Below are positions 1 through 5,196 of a stretch of DNA of 6,239 nt, piece after piece. How positions within the stretch are numbered: the stretch's first letter is position 1; every line of letters starts with the position of its first letter. The stretch covers positions 1 to 6,239 of the forward strand of contig JAJXZC010000162.1 of assembly GCA_021780275.1 (NCBI GenBank). The letters are read 5' to 3'. Both the position numbers and the translations under genes were made by a program. This DNA comes from Pseudomonadota bacterium (GTDB lineage Bacteria > Pseudomonadota > Alphaproteobacteria > Parvibaculales > Parvibaculaceae). Below the pieces are notes generated by a model. The model was given only the letters and a program-made list of their open reading frames with translations. It ran no database searches and was not told where the DNA came from.

Positions 1-174
1 CACTTCGTCGCCCTGCAGATCGTCCATTTCGCCCACGCTCGTTCGACCAACGTCGTGGGCGATGATTCTCAAATTAAATGCAGTAATGCAAGCCTGAATC
101 TCATATTCAACTACAGAGTCTCAAATTACCGGCAAGTTCAAGCTATTGAAAACGTTATACCAGGCGTCTCACGT
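1..174. other. AT-richer stretch without a recognisable gene
   Basis: I see no gene that I can name here. From about position 62 to 180 the base composition is clearly richer in A and T than the rest of the window. One plus-strand frame stays open from base 1 across this stretch, but it runs on antisense through the IS remnant and resembles no family I know. On the minus strand the frames that continue from the IS5 transposase fragment contain stops. The stretch may be decayed IS sequence or unrelated foreign DNA. Two near-identical 13-mers, GATTCTCAAATTA (64-76) and GAGTCTCAAATTA (116-128), lie in it. Confidence 0.4.
29..62. repeat. Long imperfect hairpin at the left end
   Basis: A 9-bp perfect inverted repeat, TCGCCCACG (29-37) and CGTGGGCGA (54-62), encloses a second 4-bp pair, CGTT (40-43) and AACG (49-52), around the loop CGACC. 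The two stems are separated by a small internal loop (CT against T). No T-run follows on either strand, so it is not a standard intrinsic terminator. It could be a protein-binding site, a repetitive extragenic element or the edge of a mobile element. Its function is unknown. Confidence 0.45.
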
Positions 175-375
175 TTAAGTGCAGCGCGACACCGTGCTCC
201 AATTGCCGAACACGGACGGAAGATCCCGCCACGGACTTCCGGTCCTGACAATCCAGAGCACGGCTTCCAAAAACCGCCGATTATTGGAGCCGCTGCGACC
301 AGGATCGCCCGGCTTGCCCAGACAATGCGGCTCCATCCTCGCCCACTGGGCGTCCGTCAAAACGAATCTGTCCAT
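175..375 (-). pseudogene. IS5-family transposase, N-terminal fragment
   Basis: This fragment encodes 66 residues. It opens with MDRFVLTDAQWARMEPHCLG and continues with NRRFLEAVLWIVRTGSPWRDLPSVFGNWSTV, the characteristic N-terminal domain of IS5-family transposases (DUF4096 type). The family normally continues with an arginine- and aromatic-rich segment of the kind FKRFRDW and then a DDE catalytic domain, for a total of roughly 250 or more residues. Here the frame turns into SRCT and stops directly after NWSTV, and none of the DDE residues is present. A loose resemblance to later transposase sequence can be imagined in other minus-strand frames between 60 and 170, but it is interrupted by stops. 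The product cannot transpose the element. Confidence 0.8.
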
Positions 376-430
376 CCCCAGCTTGAATCATGAACTTCAA
401 ACCATGGGAATCCTGAATCCCAACAGACCC
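175..430 (-). mobile_element. IS5-family insertion sequence remnant, one end inside hipA
   Basis: On the minus strand the element appears to start at 430, where hipA coding sequence (ending CCTGCTTTA) changes to GGGTCTGTTGGGATTCAGG (430-412). This sequence has the look of a terminal inverted repeat of IS5-family elements of the IS427 type. The transposase starts 55 bases further in. Only about the first quarter of a transposase is present, and I found no matching inverted end between 1 and 175. The element is therefore truncated, or its rest has been deleted or has decayed. The exact boundary at about 175 is uncertain. Confidence 0.7.
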
Positions 431-853
431 TAAAGCAGGTACGCCGCTGCGGATCGGGGCCTGGAATATCTTTTCGCCAATCCGGCGGAATCGAAGCGCG
501 CCAAGCCTGGTCTCGTCAGCGACGCCGAGCAGGTAGTCGCTTTCCGCAAGTGTGCGAACGGCGCGGGCTTCGCGGTCTGCGAGACGGCGTTCATTGCGCT
601 GCATGAGATGGCGGCCCCAGCTATCTGGCGCCGAGTCGCCGATAGACCCGAAGGTCGCCAGGCCGACGGGGGGCGCGAACGTCCCGCGCGTTAGAGCAAG
701 AGCGGGCTCCAGGGAGAACCGCTGCGGGGCCGCCAGCCATGAAACATCGTATTCAAAAAGAATGGTCTCCGCGCCTCGGACGCGATTGCTTCTCGCCAGT
801 CCGATGGAGCGCGTACTGCCGTCTAAATCGATATGGACCTGGAAATCAGCCAT
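431..853 (-). pseudogene. hipA: HipA-like toxin kinase, N-terminal remnant cut by an IS
   Basis: About 141 residues of a HipA-family protein remain. HipA proteins are serine/threonine kinases of type II toxin-antitoxin systems, and some phosphorylate glutamyl-tRNA synthetase. The family N-terminal subdomain is visible: SLEPALALTRGTFAPP at about residues 47-62, FGSIGDSAPDSWGRHLM at about 68-84 and VADETRLGALRFR at about 111-123. After residue 141 (VPAL) the frame runs into the IS end and then through IS sequence to a stop at 281. The kinase core with its nucleotide-binding and catalytic residues is missing, since full-length HipA has roughly 400-440 residues, so the toxin should be inactive. 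The ATG at 853 overlaps the end of the hipB-like gene by 8 nt (ATGGCTGA), as expected for a coupled operon. The rest of hipA is not in the window. Confidence 0.8.
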
Positions 854-1181
854 CGCGGGGCGCCCTGGCCGATCGCCTGAGGTGGACATGTTTGGGAAGG
901 CCGGCGCTGGCTAACGCCTGTCCGACGGGGTCGTCGCCGATGTCGGCAAGTTTGCCAAGGCCGTCGAGCAGGCCGAGCGCCTGCAACACAGCGGCGTAGA
1001 TGCCTACGCTGACGGTGCTGTCCCCGGCTTCGACCCTTTGCAAAGTCGAACGCGAGGTGAAGGCGCGCTCAGCGATCACCACCATTGGCAACCGCCGCCG
1101 GCGCCGGGCGTCACGAATGTCCGTTCCAAGCTTTCGCAACGCTTGTCGAACGGCGGCGGACGGGTTATGGGGTGTCGGCAT
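846..1181 (-). CDS. hipB: HipB-like antitoxin, XRE-family DNA-binding protein
   Basis: This is an intact gene for 111 residues. The centre, about residues 20-70, is an XRE/Cro-type helix-turn-helix: DIRDARRRRRLPMVVIAERA, then FTSRSTLQRVEAGDSTVSVG and a last helix IYAAVLQALGL. HipB antitoxins bind HipA and repress their own operon as dimers on an inverted repeat. The position directly upstream of hipA, with an 8-nt overlap, supports the assignment. I chose the ATG at 1181 because GAAGG lies a few bases upstream. An in-frame TTG at 1211 would add ten residues but lies inside the presumed operator. Because hipA is broken, this is an orphan antitoxin or regulator. It might still repress its own promoter or neutralise a related HipA encoded elsewhere, which is inference. 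Confidence 0.8.
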   Translation of the reverse strand: MPTPHNPSAAVRQALRKLGTDIRDARRRRRLPMVVIAERAFTSRSTLQRVEAGDSTVSVGIYAAVLQALGLLDGLGKLADIGDDPVGQALASAGLPKHVHLRRSARAPRDG

Positions 1182-1188
1182 TTGATGC

Positions 1189-1225
1189 CTTCGTACTACA
1201 TATTTGCGCAATAGGTAGTACGAAG
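1189..1225. promoter_or_regulatory. Perfect 11-bp inverted repeat, likely hipBA operator
   Basis: CTTCGTACTAC (1189-1199) and GTAGTACGAAG (1215-1225) are exact reverse complements separated by 15 bp. The repeat lies immediately upstream of the hipB ATG at 1181, and the hipB ribosome binding site (GAAGG on the minus strand) is part of the proximal arm. Autorepressing XRE-type antitoxins usually bind such repeats over their promoter. A TTGTGA that could act as a -35 box lies just upstream on the minus strand (1232-1227), but I see no convincing -10 box at the right distance. Confidence 0.65.
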
Positions 1226-1307
1226 ATCACAATTTGTCCATCGTGACGAAGACGTGGGCAACAGAGGCTGGCGGGATGATTTCACCATTCTTGCGACCGC
1301 CTCGAGC

Positions 1308-1319
1308 GGCTTCCAAGCC
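1308..1319. repeat. Short inverted repeat near a possible repABC -10 box
   Basis: GGCTT and AAGCC form perfect 5-bp arms around CC. The repeat ends 8 bp before the TATATA at 1328-1333, a place where a bound repressor would block RNA polymerase. It is short enough to occur by chance, so its role is only suggested by position. Confidence 0.3.
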
Positions 1320-1354
1320 TCCTCTGTTATATAGCGATGATCTCGTAGTGAACC

Positions 1355-1370
1355 TGTCCAACGAAGGACA
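1355..1370. repeat. TGTCC-N6-GGACA inverted repeat upstream of repA
   Basis: TGTCC (1355-1359) and GGACA (1366-1370) are inverted around AACGAA. The left arm extends to CCTGTCC (1353-1359), the same 7 bases that begin the two palindromes inside repB. There the arms are 2 bp apart, while here they are 6 bp apart. It may be a variant binding site for the same protein or an unrelated operator. Confidence 0.3.
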
Positions 1371-1477
1371 CGATCTTGGATGGCGTATTCTGTGCCGTCG
1401 GGCGGGCAAACGTGAGTCGCAAAAATCGAAGTTAGGATTTCGTTAACTTTAAATTTGTTGCGCCGAATCGGGAATCG

Positions 1478-2752
1478 ATGCATCCAACGCAGGGTGAGTT
1501 GCGACTTTTTCCGAACTTGAGCCCAGAACCGAAAATGGCGTTGAATTCAGACATCCATAGCGAGACAACGACGCCAGTGCCAAGCGCCGTGCCGTCGCTG
1601 CGCGCTCTCGTCCGCAGCGACGCTAATGGCATCATCGATAGACTGGCCCAGCACCGCCTCGCGAGTTTCCCGCCTGAAGCGGCCAAGACCTTTCGGCGCC
1701 TAACGCCAGGCGAGACCGCGCGCATTTTGGGTGTGACGGAAGCTTATCTGCGCCAACTCATGCCGCCCGCCTCCGTCGGGGAGCGGCGGCAATATGCACT
1801 TGAAGATTTGGCGGCAATCCGAAAGGCCCTCGACGCCAAGCCGCGCAGTGTCGGTAAATACCTGCCCGGAAGGAAACCGGGCGAGCCCTTGCAGGTGATC
1901 GCCGTAATGAACTTCAAGGGCGGTTCGGGCAAGACAACGACGACGGCCCATCTCGCACAATACTTGGCCTTGCGCGGCTATCGAGTGCTAGCGGTCGATC
2001 TCGACCCGCAGGCGAGCTTGACGGGGCTGTTCGGCCTTCGCCCGGAGATCGACGTTCCCGCCGGCGGCAGCTTCTTTGGAGCTATTCGCCACAGCGGAGA
2101 GCAAGTCCCTATGCGAAGCATCGTCAAGACCACCTATATGCCGGGTCTCGATTTGGTGCCCGCCGCGCTCGAACTTATGGAATATGAATTCGAGACGCCG
2201 CACGCGCTCATGCGCGCGCAAGGGTCGAACCAGGTTTTCAGCCGCGCCGCCCATGCGCTGAGAGAAATCGAAGGCGACTACGATGTCGTCGTGATCGATT
2301 GCCCGCCGCAGCTCGGCTATCTCTCAATTTCCGCCCTCGTTGCCGCAACTTCTGTATTGGTGACGGTGCATCCGCAGATGTTAGACGTGGCGAGTCTGGG
2401 CCAGTTCATGCTGATGCTCGGCGACCTACTGGACGTGATCGCCGGTGCGTCGGGGGGCGTCGAATCGTCATACGACTGGATGCGCTATCTCATCACCCGT
2501 TTCGAGCCGGGCGACGGGCCGCAGACGCAGATGTTGACGCTGCTGCGCTCGATGTTCGGCGAACGGATTCTCATTCATCCGACGCTGAAATCAACGGCCA
2601 TCTCGGATGCCGGCCTCACCAACCAAACCCTTTTTGAAGTCTCGCGCAGCCAGTTCGTTCGCTCGACCTATGACCGCGCCATGGAATCGATTGAAAACGT
2701 CAATGGTGAAATTGACGCCCTAATTCGCAAGGCGTGGGGACGCCCGACATGA
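1478..2752 (+). CDS. repA: RepA, ParA-type partition ATPase of a repABC plasmid
   Basis: The product has 424 residues from this start. RepA is the ParA-like Walker ATPase that segregates the plasmid with RepB and represses the repABC operon. An N-terminal region with a helix-turn-helix (RRLTPGETARILGVTEAYLR, about residues 74-93) precedes the ATPase domain. The deviant Walker A motif KGGSGKTT is at 147-154, including the signature lysine K147. The Walker A' region VDLDPQ is at 173-178 and the Walker B region VVVIDCPP at 270-277. An ATG at 1535 would give 405 residues, closer to the usual length of about 400. I kept the ATG at 1478 because GGGAA lies just upstream, although the spacing is short and no ribosome binding site precedes 1535. 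The repA stop overlaps the repB start, which indicates one operon. Confidence 0.93.
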   Translation: MHPTQGELRLFPNLSPEPKMALNSDIHSETTTPVPSAVPSLRALVRSDANGIIDRLAQHRLASFPPEAAKTFRRLTPGETARILGVTEAYLRQLMPPASVGERRQYALEDLAAIRKALDAKPRSVGKYLPGRKPGEPLQVIAVMNFKGGSGKTTTTAHLAQYLALRGYRVLAVDLDPQASLTGLFGLRPEIDVPAGGSFFGAIRHSGEQVPMRSIVKTTYMPGLDLVPAALELMEYEFETPHALMRAQGSNQVFSRAAHALREIEGDYDVVVIDCPPQLGYLSISALVAATSVLVTVHPQMLDVASLGQFMLMLGDLLDVIAGASGGVESSYDWMRYLITRFEPGDGPQTQMLTLLRSMFGERILIHPTLKSTAISDAGLTNQTLFEVSRSQFVRSTYDRAMESIENVNGEIDALIRKAWGRPT

Positions 2753-3774
2753 CCCGCAAGAACATTTTTGCTTCTGTGCTCGCGCCTCGTGCGGTCCTTG
2801 AAAACCAGCCACCCCCTTCGCCGCTCACGGGAAGCGATCCGGGCGTGCGGTTGTCGCCCGCCGTAGGAAAACTGGCACAGGCGCTCGACAATGTTGTTAA
2901 CCGAAGCGTCATCGACCTCGACCCAAAGCTGATAGACCCCTCACCCTACCCTGACCGTCTGCCCGACGATCTATCCGCCGATTTCGACGCCTTCCGCGCC
3001 ACCATTGCCGCCGAGGGTCAGAAGATCCCGGTTCAGGTCCGCCCACATCCTTCTTCGCCGGGACGATACCAGCTGGCCTATGGCCACCGCCGATGGCGGG
3101 CGGCGGCGGAGCTGGGTCAACCGCTCAAGGCGATCGTCACCGCGCTCTCCGATGCCGAGCTCGCGGTGACGCAAGGGCTGGAAAATTCCGCCCGGCAGGA
3201 TCTGACCTGGATCGAGCGGGCGCTATTCGCAGCACGGATGGATGCGCAAAAGGTTAAGGCACGTGATATCTACGCCGCGCTGGGCGTGGACGATGCTCAG
3301 CTCACTCACATGCGTGCCGTTACTAAAGTGCTGCCTGACGACGTCGTCAAAATGATCGGACGCGCGCCCAAGGTCGGGCGGCGGCGATGGCTGGAGCTAG
3401 CGGAGGCGTTCCGACAGACGGATGGCGCGGCGGCGAAGCTGACGGCAGCCCTGTCCGCGGACAGGAAAGAGCCGGGTGTCGCAGCCAACAAAACCCTGTC
3501 CGCGGACAGGGCCGGCTCATCACCGTCGGATTTGCGCTTTCAGACGGCGCTGCTCGCGCTGCAGGCGCCGGCAGCGGTCACTCGGGCCAAGGCCGCGTCC
3601 TGGAAGGCAGCTGACGGTAAGCCGTTTGGCACGCTGAAGACCGGCGTAGATACCATCATTCTGACGCTCGACCTCAAGCGTCAGCCCGATCTGGCGCCGC
3701 GCGCGCTGGAGCTGCTCGCTGAGCTCAGGGATGAGCTGGCGAAGTCGCTTTCGCCCTCTAACAGGAAAGGATGA
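2749..3774 (+). CDS. repB: RepB, ParB-type centromere-binding partition protein
   Basis: The product has 341 residues. RepB binds the plasmid centromere (parS) and stimulates the RepA ATPase for partition. The ParB N-terminal domain contains GRYQLAYGHRRWRAAAEL (105-122); GHRR corresponds to the CTP-binding GERR-type motif of ParB proteins. It is followed by ENSARQDLTWIERA (145-158), the conserved motif after the box. A helix-turn-helix region follows at about 165-200 (DIYAALGVDDAQLTHMRAV), then a C-terminal part that probably dimerises. The ATG overlaps the repA TGA as ATGA, so translation is likely coupled. A GTG at 2734 is also in frame, but the overlap start fits better. The segment around residues 235-254 repeats LSADR twice, which comes from two identical DNA palindromes within the gene. 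Confidence 0.93.
   Translation: MTRKNIFASVLAPRAVLENQPPPSPLTGSDPGVRLSPAVGKLAQALDNVVNRSVIDLDPKLIDPSPYPDRLPDDLSADFDAFRATIAAEGQKIPVQVRPHPSSPGRYQLAYGHRRWRAAAELGQPLKAIVTALSDAELAVTQGLENSARQDLTWIERALFAARMDAQKVKARDIYAALGVDDAQLTHMRAVTKVLPDDVVKMIGRAPKVGRRRWLELAEAFRQTDGAAAKLTAALSADRKEPGVAANKTLSADRAGSSPSDLRFQTALLALQAPAAVTRAKAASWKAADGKPFGTLKTGVDTIILTLDLKRQPDLAPRALELLAELRDELAKSLSPSNRKG
3450..3465. promoter_or_regulatory. 16-bp perfect palindrome in repB, candidate parS copy 1
   Basis: CCTGTCCGCGGACAGG is its own reverse complement. It encodes LSADR at RepB residues 235-239 in the linker between the DNA-binding and C-terminal parts. The same 16 bases recur 45 bp downstream. Centromeres of ParAB systems are commonly palindromes of about this size located in or near the par genes. 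Assignment as the RepB-binding site is inference. Confidence 0.6.
3495..3510. promoter_or_regulatory. 16-bp perfect palindrome in repB, candidate parS copy 2
   Basis: This site is identical to the palindrome at 3450-3465 and in the same reading phase (LSADR, residues 250-254). With the flanking C and G it extends to 18 bp (3494-3511). The sequence between the two copies is not repeated. That makes a recent tandem duplication of a longer segment less likely and suggests that the palindrome itself is maintained. Confidence 0.6.
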
Positions 3775-3783
3775 TACGCAAAA

Positions 3784-3832
3784 GAAAAAGGCCCCCGAAA
3801 CTGCGTTCCGGAAGCCCTTCTCAGTTGGTCGC
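3784..3832 (-). ncRNA. Counter-transcribed RNA (ctRNA/IncA type) repressing repC
   Basis: Between repB and repC the minus strand encodes a short RNA of about 50 nt, with a promoter at 3867-3839 and an intrinsic terminator at 3817-3785. In repABC plasmids an antisense RNA of roughly this size is made from exactly this gap. It pairs with the repBC leader, lowers repC expression and acts as an incompatibility determinant. The start near 3832 is estimated from the distance to the -10 box, and the 3' end from the T-run. Position, orientation, size and the complete promoter-terminator layout agree, so the assignment is strong even though no homology search was run. Confidence 0.82.
3785..3817 (-). 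terminator. Intrinsic terminator of the ctRNA
   Basis: On the minus strand GGGCTTCCGGAA (3817-3806) pairs with TTCGGGGGCC (3799-3790), using two G-U pairs and one bulged G. The stem has about 10 bp and a 6-nt loop, followed by TTTTT (3789-3785) and a further TTT after one C. The stem is also the expected recognition loop that contacts the repC leader. Confidence 0.8.
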
Positions 3833-3838
3833 ACTCTG

Positions 3839-3867
3839 AGAATCTCACTTTCGCGAATCGCCGTCAA
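3839..3867 (-). promoter_or_regulatory. Promoter of the ctRNA
   Basis: On the minus strand TTGACG (3867-3862) matches five of six bases of the -35 consensus. It is followed after 17 bp by GATTCT (3844-3839), a weak -10 box matching three of six bases. Predicted transcription starts about 7 bp downstream, near 3832. Confidence 0.65.
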
Positions 3868-3915
3868 GACCAGTCGACGGAAAATCGACGCCATTTCGGC
3901 GGGCGGAATTCTTTT

Positions 3916-3928
3916 GCCTCATTGAGGC
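3916..3928 (+). promoter_or_regulatory. Hairpin sequestering the repC ribosome binding site
   Basis: GCCTC (3916-3920), loop ATT, GAGGC (3924-3928). The right arm contains GAGG, the only Shine-Dalgarno-like sequence for the repC ATG at 3934, at 6-nt spacing. Folding would hide the ribosome binding site. In studied repABC leaders, binding of the ctRNA favours a downstream structure that hides the repC start signals or stops transcription. This hairpin fits that role. Confidence 0.65.
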
Positions 3929-3933
3929 ACCCC

Positions 3934-5184
3934 ATGAACACTCACCTCACCACGACGCCCTTCGGGCGGCGGTCGCTAACGCTTGCCCATGTGGCAAATC
4001 AGGCGATCGCAAAGACGCGGGCTCCCGAAAAGGTCGTGCACAAATGGCATCTGTTTCGCGCGATCTGCGCCGCCAAGGCGCGCGTTGGGGTTTCCGAACG
4101 GGCGCTGGCCGTGCTCGATGCGCTGCTGAGTTTCCATCCCGAAACGATGTTGAGCGGGGAAGGGCTGATCGTGTTCCCTTCCAATCAGCAACTCGCCTTG
4201 CGCGCGCACGGCATGGCGCCGGCGACCTTGCGGCGACATCTGTCCGCGTTGGTCGATTGCGGCCTTATCCTTCGGCGCGATAGCCCAAACGGCAAGCGTT
4301 TCGCCCGGAAAGGGCAGGGCGGGGCGATCGAAATGGCGTTCGGTTTCGATCTCGGTCCGCTTGTTGCTCGCGCAGAGGAGTTCGAAGCTTGGGCCGAAGA
4401 GGTCCGGGCCGAGGAACGGGTTCTGCGACTCGCGCGGGAACGCATCACCTTGTGCCGGCGCGACATCGCAAAAATGATCGCGACCGGCATCGACGAAGCC
4501 GTCCCCGTTGGCGGCATTCTGAGCAAGAATGGTGGGGCAGGGCAAGGGATTTCGTCCTGGGCGGACATCCATGGCCTCTATCGTGCGATCATGGCCCGCA
4601 TTCCGCGCTCAGGAACCCTGCAAGAGTTGGAGCCGATCGCTGAGGAACTGACCCTGCTCACCGAGGAAATCCTCAGCCTTTTGGAAACGCACGTTAAAAA
4701 CACAAAAATGGACGCCAATGAGTCTCAAATTGAGCGTCACATACAGAATTCAAACCCAAATAACCCAGTTGCTCTTGAACCGGCCTTTCGAGAAAGGCAG
4801 GGGGCAAAGTCCGAGGCTCATTCCGAAGCTGTGAGGTCGCCACAACAGGATTTTCCGTTAGGGATGGTCCTGGAAGCTTGCCCGGATATTGGGGATTACG
4901 CCAAGAACGGAATTTCCAATTGGCGCGATTTTCTGGTCGTCGCCGCCATGGTGCGCTCGATGCTCGGGATCAGCGCCAGCGCGTGGGCTGAGGCGCAATC
5001 GGCGATGGGGGAAATCCCCGCTGCCATCGTCGTCGCGGCGATCCTGCAAAAGGCGACAGCGGTCACCAGCGCCGGGGGCTATTTGCGCGAACTCACGCGC
5101 AAGGCGGCAGCGGGAGAATTCACCATCGGACCGATGCTGATGGCGCTGATTTCGGCGCGCAAGCGGGAGAAGAAACGAGCGTAG
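3934..5184 (+). CDS. repC: RepC, replication initiator of a repABC plasmid
   Basis: The product has 416 residues, a usual RepC length. RepC is the only protein essential for replication of repABC plasmids and acts at an origin inside its own coding sequence. The N-terminal winged-helix region (FPSNQQLALRAHGMAPATLRRHLSALVDCGLILRRDSPNGKRFARKG, about residues 81-127) is the typical RepC DNA-binding domain. A hydrophilic, low-complexity linker (about 255-305) joins it to the conserved C-terminal domain (GMVLEACPDIGDYAKNGISNWRDFL at 310-334, ending in a basic KREKKRA). I chose the ATG at 3934 because GAGG precedes it by 6 nt. An in-frame TTG at 3922 lies inside the hairpin. The 159-bp gap to repB contains the ctRNA, so repC has its own post-transcriptional control. 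Confidence 0.95.
   Translation: MNTHLTTTPFGRRSLTLAHVANQAIAKTRAPEKVVHKWHLFRAICAAKARVGVSERALAVLDALLSFHPETMLSGEGLIVFPSNQQLALRAHGMAPATLRRHLSALVDCGLILRRDSPNGKRFARKGQGGAIEMAFGFDLGPLVARAEEFEAWAEEVRAEERVLRLARERITLCRRDIAKMIATGIDEAVPVGGILSKNGGAGQGISSWADIHGLYRAIMARIPRSGTLQELEPIAEELTLLTEEILSLLETHVKNTKMDANESQIERHIQNSNPNNPVALEPAFRERQGAKSEAHSEAVRSPQQDFPLGMVLEACPDIGDYAKNGISNWRDFLVVAAMVRSMLGISASAWAEAQSAMGEIPAAIVVAAILQKATAVTSAGGYLRELTRKAAAGEFTIGPMLMALISARKREKKRA
4680..4775. other. AT-rich segment in repC, candidate oriV
   Basis: Within a GC-rich gene this segment is markedly AT-rich, with runs such as GTTAAAAACACAAAAATGG and CAAACCCAAATAACCC, and it encodes the non-conserved linker of RepC. In studied repABC plasmids the replication origin lies in an AT-rich stretch in the middle of repC. 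An imperfect inverted repeat, GACGCCAAT (4711-4719) and ATTGAGCGTC (4729-4738), lies in its centre. I see no clear iterons. Confidence 0.55.
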
Positions 5185-5196
5185 GAGGAACCCTCG

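Larger units (their letters stand above)
1226..1477. promoter_or_regulatory. Divergent control region between hipB and repA
   Basis: This gap should hold the repABC promoter and operators, because all three rep genes follow without another obvious promoter. A TATATA hexamer (1328-1333) could be a -10 box, but no good -35 box lies 16-18 bp upstream of it. A 12-bp inverted repeat, GGCTTCCAAGCC (1308-1319), lies just before that hexamer. A second repeat, TGTCC-N6-GGACA (1355-1370), lies just after it. Both are candidate RepA or RepB operators, since RepA proteins of this family repress their own operon. An AT-rich patch (1436-1459) precedes the repA start. Open frames on the minus strand here have no family resemblance that I can identify. 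Confidence 0.45.

Noticed and set aside
136..151. GTTCAAGCTATTGAAA as a repABC parS-like site
   Set aside because: It has 5-bp inverted arms (TTCAA, TTGAA), but the central GC is shifted and the last triplet is not AAC, so it does not fit GTT-N4-GC-N4-AAC.
55..393. Plus-strand open frame of 112 codons
   Set aside because: Its second half is antisense to the IS5 transposase fragment, it has no ribosome binding site and it has no family resemblance.
552..914. Plus-strand open frame antisense to hipA and hipB
   Set aside because: It is arginine- and alanine-rich and mirrors the hipA/hipB reading frames on the other strand, a common artefact in GC-rich DNA.
1196..1483. Minus-strand open frame with a protein-like stretch (DGTEYAIQDRVLRWTGSLRDHRYITEEAWKPLE)
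   Set aside because: No recognisable family and only about half of third codon positions are G or C, unlike the neighbouring genes. It also covers the expected repABC control region and runs through the hipB operator. A frameshifted relic remains possible.
3520..3894. Minus-strand 124-codon frame across the repB end and the ctRNA region
   Set aside because: It runs antisense to repB and through the ctRNA promoter and terminator, with no recognisable domain.
4085..4100. GTTGGGGTTTCCGAAC as a parS-like site in repC
   Set aside because: Only the outer GTT and AAC agree; the centre is TT instead of GC and the inner bases are not palindromic.
3976..4572. Minus-strand 198-codon frame inside repC
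   Set aside because: It lies fully antisense to the well-supported repC gene and shows no domain; it is a shadow frame.
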